64,000 nucleotides of DNA, from contig CP099844.1 of NCBI GenBank assembly GCA_030062745.1, positions 5,857,481 through 5,921,480 of the forward strand, given 5' to 3'. Of the stretch, positions 37,012 through 48,572 are shown in pieces; positions within the stretch are counted from its first letter, which is position 1; each line of letters opens with the position of its first letter. Both the position numbers and the translations under genes were made by a program. Below the pieces are notes generated by a model, which was not told where the DNA came from, ran no database searches, and worked only from the letters and a program-made list of their open reading frames with translations. Origin of the DNA: Capitulum mitella (taxonomy: Eukaryota > Arthropoda > Thecostraca > Pollicipedomorpha > Pollicipedidae).

Positions 37012-38905
37012 TCAGATTCAGTCTTGTCAACGTACGAATGTGTTCAGCCTGTTGTCACGTTCTTTGCTTTTTAATGGAAGACGGCAGACATGGAAAAATG
37101 TCTTCTGAGTGGGCGCACTTGAGTTTAATGCATACGAATTAACCGTCGCCCGTATGAGGGGGGTTTATGCTGAGATATTCCGAGGATCGCTTCCTAGCGG
37201 TTTGCTTGATCCCCTTGAAATTTGACGTACCCTGTAGAGCGTCTTTTTCGCATCCTACGGTGAAAACATTTCTCTTCTACCTTGCCATGACGTCATAACG
37301 GGAACCTTGCCATAACGTCATAACGGGAACCTTGTCAGCCCTTGACGCGCTCCGACGCGGCCGGTTTACAACGGTCTCAGTTTTGTCTCATTGTAAGACG
37401 GCTGGAGGGTACAAACACAATGAAGTATACATCAGTCAACTAAGAATTGTATGTTCTGTAACAATTCGTACACATTTAGTAGATTTATGCTCACTGCCAT
37501 GATTATCGAGGGTTTAAACTGAAGTCATGAGCTATACGGGAAACAGGTTACTTCTTATCCTGAAACGCGATAGGAAATAGTTATCGCAAAACAGCCTGTA
37601 ATTCGGACTGCTTAAGATTTAGGAATCGAATGATGCAAATTTAGCCCAATTTATAATTCATCTCATCAAGAGAGGGAGGAATGCAGCGAACGCCTGACTG
37701 TTGTTCCGACCGGAGGCGAGGCGCCGGCCGCGGGCTGATGGGTCCTCATTACCACGGCATGCCTAAAATTGGATTTCGTGTTGGATATCAACTTTAAAAA
37801 ACGCCTTTAGCACAGCTAAGTTGCGATTTTTCAGCTAATCCGAAGTCATTCTAGAATAAAATAATCTTGGGTGAGCTAAGATGACCTTGGATGACATAGC
37901 ATGACCTTTATATGTCATACGGCAATAGTGTTGGTTAATTCAGACGCTGCATTGGAGTTTATCATCCAACAATGTCTATACAAATGCTTCTGCAGCTCCG
38001 AAAATGCATTTAAGCCTACGGTCCCGCTTGACTTGTACTGACCTATTATGCCTTGATCGGATTCCATAGGTAAAGTACAAGCATGTGGGATACCGAGGGG
38101 CTCATGATTTATTAGCAAATACTATGGTATCCATTTCGCTTCATTATCATTTTTCTGTGGCGTCATCTGTGCTTAAACTAGAAAAAATCCGCAAATTTTT
38201 GGCGTTCGACCCAACCATGAAGGCCACTCGTTAATCCAAGACCTTAAAAAGGATGCCAGTGGCGAGATCTCGTCACGTGCAACACGCTGTTTTCTTCCGC
38301 GACGTTCTAGGAACAAGGTGTGCAAATGGCCGTGGGGTCGTATCACCCTGCCTCCTATACGTGCGCGTTACGGAAGCCCCTATACAGGCGAGGGTTAACA
38401 CGCGCACTGGAGGGGAGCACTTTTATGCCACCCCCAGCCGTTTTCCTTGAATATCTCGAGAACGAATTGGAGCTGGCTGCTGCTACTTTATGGCATTTAT
38501 GGCAATTCAATGACTCGTCGATTGACACAAATGGACTGAACATCTGCCGGAAAGTTCAAAATTAAAGAAAAATGGAAGAGTTAGAAAGTATTTAAAGTCC
38601 AACAATCATAGCGAAAAAAACGATTGTCGCAGACAAACGGAAACTTTGCGAGAGGACAAGCCTTCTACGTAAGATTATCATTTAAACATTCTCCGACATC
38701 ACTCGGAAATAACTGAGGATGATACCAAGGGCAAAGCCAGGGTCAGTGAGGGGCAAGGTCATCAAAGGTCAAGGTTGACCAGCTTGTGATCTGACCCGGA
38801 TTTGCTTTGCAACATGCCGATTTGTATGAAATATGTATTCAAAGAGCCCAATGAAACACGTTTCGGCATAGTGATACGCCTATACATATGTGCATATAAA
38901 TATAC

Positions 38906-38908
<3 letters not shown>

Positions 38909-38997
<89 letters not shown>

Positions 38998-39014
38998 GTA
39001 TGTATGTATATATG
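38909..39014. repeat. TA-rich microsatellite with TG interruptions
   Basis: Runs of TA from 38909, broken by TG at several points up to TATGTATGTATATATG near 39014. Confidence 0.95.
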
Positions 39015-40319
39015 ATGTTTGCTTCTTATAACAATGAAATCATGTAATTGGGTACATCATAATGAAATAAGGTTAGTGCGAATAGTTGACATAAAGCTTG
39101 TTTGGGTTGAAAACTTCATTCGAGGTCAATGACCTCACCTCTCTCCATTTGACTTTGCGATGATCAGTGAACGCTAAAAGTAACCAAATGTGTCGATGTT
39201 GGCAACCTTCATTAAAAGTACGCTAAATGATGCGTTTAGCGTCCTTTTTAATCTCAAGATACACTGATATTGCATGTTGCTCGAATTCTGATCTGTAAAG
39301 GTAATAAAATGGCATCATAGGTCAATGACTTGACATGACCTCGACCTAGACTTTTCTCTCAAGATGTCGAATGAATGGAAATTGCCAAATGCAACGTTTT
39401 AACACTCTAACACGAGTACTTTTCCTGCTTCGTTCGAAAAGCCGAACGGAAGGGCCTGTACGAGCAATAAAAGCTTCCAAAGTTTTTTTTAATAATCCCC
39501 TACCCATTAATGGTAGGCAGGAGTGCCCCTCCATGCCCATGTGACACAATTACATTAAATACCATGGTTTCTACACTACTTCAAGAATCACTTCGGGCCA
39601 CACCACACCCCACTATTCTTTCTTCCCAAATCTACCCCCCGCCACCGATGATAATTAGAGAAGCGCCTCGCGGACCGGGCAAGCAAGTAGCAAGCTAGTA
39701 ACGCCTTCCGGTTCGCGAGGAATACCATGTTTGGGTATTAAAGGGTGTTACTCAAAGAGTGGTATGAAAAGGTGCTAGTTAAAAAGAGCGTAACTAAATA
39801 AACGAAAAAAAAATACGAGAAAGCAGAACAGAAATGAAAAGAAAGAACTTAAAGAACACACTTTGACGGTTTTTTCCATTTCAGTGTGCTGTGGAAAACA
39901 AATTATGTGACTCATCTTAACTGGTTTTATCAGCTATTGATGTTGTTCTACGACTAATTTTTGTACTTGTCCGAAAGAAATTTTTTCACAGTTTTTTTGT
40001 AAGTTCGTTCTACTTTTTGGGACACAAGAAATTCTAGGAAATATCTTACCAATAATATCATTTCATGTTTTTGGAGCCGTTATTGATAAAGAAAATAGCC
40101 TATAATTCGTAGGAGAGAAGGGAATATGAAAGTGGGTTGGTACTCTCATGCTGACTGGTCTGTCATGTAGTCGAAAGACTGACATCATGGGAGGTGGCAG
40201 TGTCTGGTTAAGAAACCTAGCAATATTGTCATGTTTTGTTGTTTAACACAATATTGCGAAATTTGAGTAAAGAATGTTTTATGAATAAATCGTTTCATGG
40301 ATACAAATAAGGTTTGCAG

Positions 40320-41335
40320 CGAATAACCTTTAACGTCTTTTTTGTAATTTTACAACTTTATGAATTCTGGAAGCATAGTCGTTTCCCCAAATGACTGCAC
40401 GGTAATTCAGAAACGGTAGGATAAGGCTGTTATAAAGCAGTTTCAACTCACTGCATGACAGTGAATATTTAATCCTTCCCATAGCACAGATGAAACAGCT
40501 GATGATGGTTGATATCTTATTGCTATGGCAAACCCAGGTTAAATCCTCGTCAAATATAATTCCTGGATATTTGACTTCTTGTTTCGGCATAGTTTGGTGT
40601 TGTTCAAGATTATATCAAAATTAGTTTCTACAGGCACATGGGAAAAAATTTGATAGACAGTTTTTGTCTCATTGAGAGATAACCTTTTTGCAATGAACCA
40701 CTGGTTTATTTCAGGAATATATTTTTCAACACATTTTTTCAAGTCGCATAAATAATTTTCTTTGAACATTACTACAGTATCATCAGCAAAATGGTACGTT
40801 TTAAATCGGCTAGAAACAAGAGAAAGATCATCGATGTGTATTATAAATAACAATGGCCCCAAAACTGAACCTTGAGACACTCCAATTTTTTTCTCTAAAT
40901 CGTCTGAAACATTGTTATTTGCTTTCGTTTTCTGATACCTGTCACGTAAAAATGTCACTTAAAAATAATTTCAGTATGTTAAACAAAGGACCAATAACAC
41001 CAATCTTTTTCAGTTTCTTCAGTAAAATAGGGATGCTTACGGAGCCAACGCCTTTTTCAGATCAAGATATATTGTCTGTACATCTTGCAGCTCAAAGCGC
41101 GATTTAGTAATGTCATCAGCTAGGAGCGTAATAGGCGTGTGCGTGGAGTGGTTCTTCCTGAATCCAAATTGAAAAGGTGACAAACTCTGATTTTCCTCAA
41201 TGTAACGAGAAAGATACCTATATACGATCTTTTTCCAATATTTTTGAGAAGACAGGCAGTAACGCGATAGTCCGATAACTGGTAAATCGATCTTTATTGA
41301 CCTTTTTGTTGACACTTCTGACTTCATTTTACCTA
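40320..41335 (-). pseudogene. Non-LTR retrotransposon reverse transcriptase remnant (jockey/CR1-like)
   Basis: Three minus-strand blocks in different frames follow the order of the reverse transcriptase fold: SPFQFGFRKNHST with IYLDLKKA (about 41040-41335), GVSQGSVLGPLLF with the catalytic HFADD (about 40540-40960), and a C-terminal part with YSLSCSELKLLYNSLILPFL (about 40330-40590). Frameshifts separate the blocks and the endonuclease and 3' end are absent, so it is dead. Confidence 0.85.
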
Positions 41336-41817
41336 AAAGATATTGACCTAGGGCCATGAAAATTGCACACAACGTAACTCTTATTGGCTCCATTATACCC
41401 ATAAAATTTCGTATCTTTAGCTCTTTTCGTTCTCCAGATAGGAGGGGGAGCACAAAGTGTCCCTCATTCAGTGCGCGTTACCACGAAACTCCCTTCCAAT
41501 GCGCGTGTTAAGGCATGCGTAGCATGACACAGAATTCGAGGAGATGTTTAACACCAGGCAGGACAAAGCTTGTTTCGAGACCTCGTTTGTTTAATCGCAG
41601 CGAGAAGCGGCAGGGAGCTAACTGCTCATTATGCCCTCAGGATGTTATGAACGTTGTAGCGACACTATCGTCGGGAAATACTAATGAAATGGCGTTAACA
41701 TGAGTCGCATGATGAAACTCTGGATATCTACATCTGGATATCCTTATCCAGAAGTCACACGACACAACTTTTGGATATAACCAAGGTGTTGCTGCTGCTG
41801 TGGTTCCTGATCATTAA

Positions 41818-43031
41818 CCCTATTCCCGGCAGGGGGGGGGCGGAATCCGCCCCCCCCTCGGGTTTTTTGCTTGCCAATTCCAGGCTTTTTAACGCAGCTT
41901 CACGAAACTTGGTGACTTTTCTCAGCTATTCTTTCTACGTGCTGTGACAAAATTTCAAAATTCTATTTTGCTCAGGGGCGGAGCCAGGCAACGTTTTTGG
42001 GAGGCACCCCATGCCATTTTTGGCCATGTTAAGGGTAAAAGGAAAATGTCTGCCAAAAACAGAGTTTTTACGATAGAACTTAAAACTTTATATGGATGTA
42101 TAGCTAAATAGTTGGGCAATGTGCAGATATAGTTTTGTTCTCCTGAGGTCATTTTACAAGGTCAGGTCAAGGTCAAAAGTCAAAATTTGTTTTTTTTGCT
42201 ATAATTTCGGGGCTGTTTTTTCAAATGCCAAACCCGGAATATATATGACGTAGAAGGGTGCCTTCTACTTGTGTACCAAGTTTCAGCTTGATATCAGGTC
42301 GGGTCACGGAGCTATGACCTAAAATGTCCGTGCGCGTACCCTATATCGCAATAGCCATAAAACGAAATTTTTGAAATAGAGTGAATTCAAATGATTGAAA
42401 ACGTTTAAAGATAATATTAAATGCACAGAAGATCATTCCAAGTGACCCCAAGGTCACTGGAGGTCATTTAAGGTCAAAGGTCACAAGTTGATCTGAGAAA
42501 CGTGTGACCATGACAGTTCCCCCTTTTTCATGTCCCTGGCACCGCCTATGCTAACATTATACAAACATTGTAATGCGATTTGTACTTCTTTGGTATAACA
42601 TGACTAGCAGAAGCCAAAAAAGGTGTTTGCCTTTTTTGTTCATCCAGTTGTTAGAAAACTAATCCTCCTATTTTTGAAACCCTGTGAACGCCCATGAATT
42701 TTCTCAAAATTTCAGATTTGGGGACCCATGGTAAAAGCCCTATCCATAATCTCTCGATTCATGCCAGTTTCATCGAAATCGGTCCATAAACAATGGAGTT
42801 ATAAGAAGTCCAAAAGTACCCCCTATTTTGACATTTTTGCCCCCCTGTATCCACAAATTCCCAAATTTTGAAAATTTCCTTTTATAAAAATGTAGTTCAC
42901 GTGACGGCAAATCGATTGCCGTTTGTTGCGATGAAATCGGACAAGTAGTTCTCGAGATCTCGGGGAGGGGCCGAATCCGCCCCCCCCCCTGCCGGGAATC
43001 GGCCATACCGTCTAGCCCTCCGGGAATAGGG
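41818..43031 (+). mobile_element. TTAA element copy C (1214 bp)
   Basis: Flanked by TTAA at 41814-41817 and 43032-43035. Termini CCCTATTCCCGG and CCGGGAATAGGG are perfect 12-bp inverted repeats. Just inside each end is a G-run, GGCGGAATCCGCC-type palindrome and C-run that can fold into a hairpin. AGGTCA tandem clusters are at 42158-42176 and 42451-42483. It is the cleanest copy here and has no transposase frame. Confidence 0.92.
42451..42483 (+). promoter_or_regulatory. Cluster of four AGGTCA half-sites (DR4, DR4, DR1) in a TTAA element
   Basis: AGGTCA occurs at 42451, 42461, 42471 and 42478 with spacers of 4, 4 and 1 bases. DR1 and DR4 are classical nuclear-receptor dimer spacings. A TCAAGGTCA word, the extended monomer site of FTZ-F1/ERR-type receptors, is at 42167-42175 in the same element. 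Occupancy is not shown by the sequence. Confidence 0.5.
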
Positions 43032-43035
43032 TTAA

Positions 43036-45303
43036 TGCCGAAAACGTTCCCTCCCGATTTCAGCCGTAGCACTGAGATTTTCCCTTGGGACCTGCCACTA
43101 GCGTGTTGTCTAATTTCAATCAAAATCGTACTGGAATCGTATGTACTGGAAGTAGTAGTTTCAGGTGTGGCAACTATAGCTACCAGTCGGAACTTTGGTA
43201 GTCAAAAATAGGATGGTGCGCTAAACATATCACTGTATCCTCTAATCCCTACAGAATTTCAGACGGTTCTTGATGAAATAATTAACGGCCGAGGATGTAA
43301 AAAGCCTGACAGTGCCAAAAATGTTGCGGCAGCGGTTCATTCCTTGTGATGAAGAGGGAGTTTAGGGACCATGGTTGGTGCTTTGCCCAAGGCTAGGAGC
43401 GGCGACACGCAATTTCGGTTGTGGGGAATGGGGAACGGGGTCAAGTATGGCCAGCTTCTTCTTCCAAACAAAACCCTCACCGGATTTCGACCCCTTAATT
43501 TCCATATTTAAACGAAATTTTATACCACTTACGCACGGAAGTATACAGTTCGTCTTTCTGTCCATTAACTTAGCGAGTTATTATCGTCATTTTTCAAACC
43601 TGTTGGGATGACCAATCAAGCCTTAGTTGGGTAAACCAAGTTATTTTGAAACGACGGTAGCTCGTTTCACAGCGTTACCTCGGTTCATCGTTGTAGGAGC
43701 GTTTTCAAATTGGATATGGCTACCATTGGCCGGAAGCTCACATTAACCAGAGTTGGTGTGGCAGCTACCACACCTGCCATATGGGCCGCTACACTGAAGC
43801 CTCGGTTGTTTGTAAACAGGGCTCTGGAGGTGTTCTGACGGCTTGGCCCCGGCACCGCGGGTCGGAGGAGCTGCCGTTGACCCGGCACAGATGGTTGATG
43901 TGAAACTCAAAACCACTCTCTTTGTAGCAAGTTACTCAAGTAATTCCAGTCTTTCTTCTGAAGCACATTCGGATGTCCATGTATGCGTACCTGCGCAAAC
44001 TGGCACACCTAGAGTTTGCTCAAGTAGACTGCCGAGAACCGTCGGAAAGACCCGAAAGACGGCAGCGACGGACGCGGCGAACGCACGTGCCATTCGTCGG
44101 CGTTTGCGACCGGCGTTTTCAGTTGTGACGTTTTGTGCTGTGCAGAAAAATAGGAGAAATAGCTGTCTGCACGATATGTGTGTTGGCTGCACCAGACACT
44201 GCAGCAATGGCAAAATGCGAAGTAAATAAGGTTTTTGGTGCATTCACCTTTCCCGCCTCGGTATCAGTTGATATTTATAAGAGAAATGGGGCATGACCTT
44301 CATTGCTAGAATTCGCAATCGTACAACAACAATCGTACAACGATACGCTTGTTGAGTGCCCAGTCAACTATCATCGGTGTCCAATTTGACACTGCAGTTG
44401 CTCTGGCACTTATAAAGACACGGGAAGCCACAACAGTGGTTGTGATCGGGTAACGTCATTTGGATAATGGTCTCTGAAAGTCATTGTGCCTTTCTGGCCA
44501 GATAACCTGTCACCATCTCTTTTCTAAATGTTTTATGTCATTTTATGCTTTATTCTGTGCTTTCTGACTATCTGCTATCTGCTGTTAAGACGCCTTCTGG
44601 GGCGCGTGACGAATGAATGAATGAATTAAATGAATTCGTAGTTGCTTCCATAATTACTTTCTCTTTATACTTTTTCAAGCGCAAAAGGACATTTGTTACT
44701 CTACTGCAGTATTTTGCATCTGGAACATTGGAAGTTTAAACATTACACGCGCTCGTGATCTGGTTCACTGCCATTACTGAGCGGCTGAAAACCATGCATG
44801 AAAAAATAGTTCCGACAGCGAAAGCATTCCTCCCGAAATCGACATGTAGAAGAAAAACCTTGCGAGCTAACGCACTGCTAATGCAAGTGCATGAAATTCA
44901 AGAAATTGAACTGTCTGCTGGTCGGCATTTCATGATTTTGTGCCCTGTCGTAGCGAAGTTATCAGCCTCCAGAAGCCGTCATGGCTGGGCCGGGCCGCTC
45001 AGTTTCATTTTCTCCTATTAGGTGATTCACTCGGATTTCGGACTTGCTCGCAACCACAGCTATTTATTCCGTTATATCTCCCTTTTCCTTACAAAAACTG
45101 GCGAAAATATTGGGGAAGCCAAAATCAGCTTTGAAGGGGCCCAGATCCACATTGCAGGGGCCGGGCCCCTCCAAAAGAATACAGATCGACACCCCTGGTT
45201 CAGATTAATAATATTTGAGCAGCATACAGGCGTATAATAAAAAGTCCTTACATAGAAGAGCGCTCACCACAAGGAACTGAGCTGTCTAATGCATCGGCAT
45301 GCC
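43036..45303. other. Intergenic region, no recognised gene
   Basis: Open frames up to about 130 codons (for example 43843-44229) lack domain or splice support. A short GAATGAAT run lies near 44610-44630. Confidence 0.5.
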
Positions 45304-45340
45304 TTTATCGCTACGCACTCCGAGAGTGCGTAGCGATAAA
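45304..45340. repeat. Perfect 17-bp hairpin with 3-base loop
   Basis: TTTATCGCTACGCACTC at 45304-45320, loop CGA, and its exact complement at 45324-45340. It lies about 540 bases beyond the stop codon of the minus-strand JHBP-like gene. Confidence 0.92.
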
Positions 45341-45875
45341 AGCAACGAGAATCTGAAGCCGCCGCCACGGAGTCGGAGCGTCTGTGGTCTTTATGGATAG
45401 GTTGGAAACGTGTTGCTGCTTTGCCATGATCATAAAAACTGGTTACAGAACTGATATGATATGTTTCCAGGTCTTGCGCGCACGTTCCTCAGTTCAGGAG
45501 TCTCGCTCCTCTAAGAGGCGATTTCGACGACGCTGATGTTTTTCCTGACATAAATGGGATCCAGTCGCCACCGCCACGACGGCTGACCATAGACTACTTG
45601 CCAATATCTTACTCTTACGTGTGTACAGTACGGCTACTCGATCACTACAATCTGGGGCCGCGTACTTGGCATGCAATATACGTACAGCGTACGAGATATC
45701 CACACCGTTCAGCATTGCAAATCGCTTGTCAGATTATTCTCACAGCCATTCTGCACAACTGTAAAACGAAGCCTAAATGCACGTGCGCGACTTCCGACGC
45801 AGATGACAGACACACCAGACAGCGCGGTGATGAGACTGCCGCCGTCTGGTCGGCGCGGCGGGCGGCGGTGTCGGT

Positions 45876-46820
45876 CTACCCTCGCCGCGGCCCCTGGACG
45901 CGGACCCGAGTCTTCCCTGCGCCGGACAGCTGGCCCCGGTCGGGGTCCGGGTGGATCCGACATGCGCCGGACCTCGGCCGGAAGGCGCTGGTGCGGGACG
46001 CCGCTGCGCCGGTCTTGGCCGCGTCGGGCGCCAGCAGGCGCTGCAGCGACACGGCCAGGTTGGTGACGATGGCGCGGTCCAGGCTCTCGGCGGCGGTGCG
46101 CTGCAGCTCGTCCCTCTGCCGGCGCCAGTGGCGCAGCGCCAGCGCCCGCACCACCGGGCTCGCCGGGTCGCCGAACACCCGGTTGAAGAACTTGCCGACC
46201 GGCGACTGGATGTTGGCCGCGACGTCGACGCCGGCGAACTGGACGTCGACGTCGGTGCCGGACGGCGTGACGGTGAGGTTGCCGTCGGCGGTGATGCCGA
46301 CGGCCAGCGTCGTCCGCAGCCGGCCGACCGTCCGCGCCACCTTCACCATCGGTCGCGCCGTCACCGACGCGCACACCCTGACGATGAACTTCTTACAGTC
46401 TTTGGCGCGGGCCGAGATGACCGCCCTCAGGTCGGACCAAGAGAGCGTGACGTCCACCGCCAGCCGGCCGGGCTCGGGGAACGTCAGCGCCAGGTCGTCG
46501 ACCTCGTAGCACGAGAGGCCGTCCAGCCGGCCGTCCCAGATGCGCACCTTGTCGAACGTCTTGTCGGGCAGGTCGAGCGGCTCGGCTTGCCGCGCCACCT
46601 CGGCCCGCTGGTCCAGCAGCAGCGCCTTCACGCAGCGCGAGAGCGCGTCCGGCTTGTTCAGGTCGCACTCGATCTGCTCCGGCGGCGGCGCGGTGCCCCC
46701 CGGCCGCGGCGGACGGCGCAGCGTCGACCGGCTGCGGGAGCGGCCGCGCTGGCCAGCCGTCTGGCCCCAGCAGCAGGCCAGCAGGAGCAGCAGCAGCGCG
46801 CCTCCTCCGAGCAGTCGCAT
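45876..46820 (-). CDS. JHBP/takeout-like secreted lipid-binding protein (single exon)
   Basis: 314 residues, minus strand, with TAG at 45878-45876. The ATG at 46820 is chosen: the frame is open ten codons further but without an earlier ATG, and the signal peptide MRLLGGGALLLLLLACCWGQ starts here. After a basic, proline-rich stretch come two cysteines in CDLNKPDALSRC, the N-terminal disulfide pattern of the JHBP/takeout family. The typical LDLPDKTFDKVRIWDG and DGLSCYEVDDLALTFPE blocks and alternating beta-strand segments follow. Family members carry hydrophobic ligands in haemolymph or other fluids. NLT is a possible glycosylation site. The last ~55 residues (after SLQRLLAPDAA) are low-complexity and beyond the usual family length, so the true end may involve a splice or frame error. 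The gene is very GC-rich. A BPI/LBP-like relation within the same fold is an alternative. Confidence 0.75.
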   Translation of the reverse strand: MRLLGGGALLLLLLACCWGQTAGQRGRSRSRSTLRRPPRPGGTAPPPEQIECDLNKPDALSRCVKALLLDQRAEVARQAEPLDLPDKTFDKVRIWDGRLDGLSCYEVDDLALTFPEPGRLAVDVTLSWSDLRAVISARAKDCKKFIVRVCASVTARPMVKVARTVGRLRTTLAVGITADGNLTVTPSGTDVDVQFAGVDVAANIQSPVGKFFNRVFGDPASPVVRALALRHWRRQRDELQRTAAESLDRAIVTNLAVSLQRLLAPDAAKTGAAASRTSAFRPRSGACRIHPDPDRGQLSGAGKTRVRVQGPRRG

Positions 46821-46887
46821 TGCGGGAGAGTCGCTGACACGGAGCCACACGGAGCAGTACTGCCGGTGCCGGTGCCGGCCGTCGCCG

Positions 46888-46899
46888 CCTCATATAGCC
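46888..46899 (-). promoter_or_regulatory. TATA-like promoter element of the JHBP-like gene
   Basis: On the minus strand the sequence reads GGCTATATGAGG in an otherwise GC-rich context, about 75 bases upstream of the ATG. A start of transcription 25-30 bases downstream would give a 5' leader of about 45 bases. Confidence 0.5.
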
Positions 46900-47996
46900 G
46901 ACCCGGCGCTCATTGCTGCTCGCTGGAATCCCGTAGCGCCGGCGGAAAATCCAGTAAATCTAGGGCGGGCGAGGGCGCTGGAAGAGCGCGGGACGTCCCC
47001 AGCCCATTGCAGAGGCCATTATAGCGTCAGCGACCGCCGGAGAGAACCAGGGCTTTCCCAGCTCTGTTGCGATGAACTTGTCTGCTGCGTCATACGCGAA
47101 GTTATTTTGATGCAATGCTGAGCGAAATGTGCGGTCAGTAATGTCGAACAAATCACAGCTTATCAATGGCAAGACTGAAATTTTCTCATCATCCCATACT
47201 GATTACACGCGAAACGAGAATCACAAACAGCGTCAAACGTGGTCTCAGTTCCGGCAAGTTTTCTCGGCCACCACTGGTCGGATCAGGCCGAAACGCGTGA
47301 ACTTGGAACGAGAACTGAACGGGCAATCGCGTGGCGCACGCCACGTTTCACTGCGCCCGGCATGTGCCACGCTCAGTTGGCTGCAATGTGAAAAACCCAT
47401 TTCTGTGCGCTTTCAACACTGGCTGTGTCACTGGTGATTCAGAGACCGCAGCGACTTGACAAAGCACCAATGTGTAGCTCCATGTGCCGTCTTTCGTTTG
47501 CACCGACAGCCAAACTCTTCCGGCCCACCGTTTGGGCGCCACACCGCCCGGAAAGGAATCATGCGCTCATTTTCGAACCCCTTATGCAACGTCAATACCG
47601 TGCAAAAACTGGAGACTTTTAACAGCACACTTTGCACCGTCGTGCCGCCCGTCCTTTTGTACCCCACGCCAGCCCTAAAATACGGGTCTCCAGGCGATCT
47701 GCTCGTGGCGCAAACTGCCGGGACGCGGATTTACGACAGTGGCATGGCCATTGTGGTACCAGGCTTCTGTGATTGGTTAATTTGGTATGTGGCTTATTTT
47801 TAGATGACGCAACATCTGGAAACTCTTCCCAGTTTGTGGTTGCTATCAACCGGGAAATGGTTTCATGTGTGGCATTTCGTGCATATAGTCTTAATCTTTT
47901 CATATTCCTTTCAAGTAAAAGAGTAATAATATTTCATTTTTTTGTTTTTATATTTCAATTTGTTTATTTTTTTATATTTCAAATAAAAAAATATAC
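46900..47996. other. Region upstream of the JHBP-like gene, no gene recognised
   Basis: Several open frames of 60-115 codons lie on both strands (for example 47456-47803) but show no family resemblance or splice signals. The region ends in an AT-rich stretch with AAATAAAA near 47980, just before the hexamer satellite. Confidence 0.5.
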
Positions 47997-48572
47997 GATC
48001 CCGATCCTGAATCTGACCCTGATCCTGATTCTGATCCCGGTCCCGATTCCGATCCCGGCCCTGATCCCAATTCTGATTCCGATCCTAATCCTCATCCCGA
48101 TCCAGGTCCCGGTCCCGGTCCCGGTCCTGATCCCGATCCCGACCCTGATCCCGGTCCCAATCCCGATTCCTATCCTGATCCCGATCCTGATCCTGATCCA
48201 AATTCTGATTCCGATTATGATTCCGATCCCGATCCAGATCCTGCTCCCGACCCCTGATCCTGATCCTGATTCCGATCCCAGTCCTGATCCAGATCCTGAT
48301 CCCGATCCCGATCCTGATCCTAGCCCTGATCCCGATTCCGATCCCGGTCTTAATCCCGATCCTGATTCCGATCCCGGCCCTGATCCCTATCCCAATCCCG
48401 ATTCCGATCCTGATCCTGATCCTGATCCAGATCCTGATTCCGATTCTGATTCCGATCAAGATCCTGACCCCGATTCCGATCCCGATTCCGATTCTGATCC
48501 CGATCCTGATCCTGATCCTGGTCCAGACCCTGATTCTGATTCCGATCACGAACCTATCCCGATCCCGATCCA
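47997..48572. repeat. Hexamer satellite tract 1 (GATCCY/GATTCY units)
   Basis: Hexamers such as GATCCC, GATCCT, GATTCC and GATTCT follow each other for about 575 bases with few irregularities. One frame reads Asp-Pro and Asp-Ser, another Ile-Pro and Ile-Leu. These frames are repeat artefacts. Confidence 0.95.

Larger units (their letters stand above)
33903..38394. other. Intergenic region with decayed mobile-element fragments
   Basis: 34300-35450 has several chance open frames without domain matches. 35560-36480 contains AGGTCA-rich fragments resembling decayed TTAA elements. 36780-37011 is a non-LTR retrotransposon tail. A 24-base duplication (CATAACGGGAACCTTG) lies at about 37286-37334. 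No host gene is recognised. Confidence 0.45.
38399..41507. mobile_element. Candidate 3.1 kb TTAA-flanked composite element
   Basis: TTAA at 38395-38398 is followed by CACGCGCACTGGAGGGGAGC. TTAA at 41508-41511 is preceded by GGAAGGGAGTTTC-type sequence whose reverse complement starts CACGCGCATTGGAAGGGAG. Beyond these termini both ends share a diverged block with ATCT(C/G)GAGAACGAA. The interior holds a TA microsatellite and a reverse transcriptase remnant, so it would be a nested composite. No transposase was seen. This could be two unrelated short elements. Confidence 0.4.

Noticed and set aside
45598..47024. Plus-strand frames of 303 and 357 residues across the JHBP-like gene
   Set aside because: They are antisense to a clear signal-peptide gene and result from very high GC at third positions.
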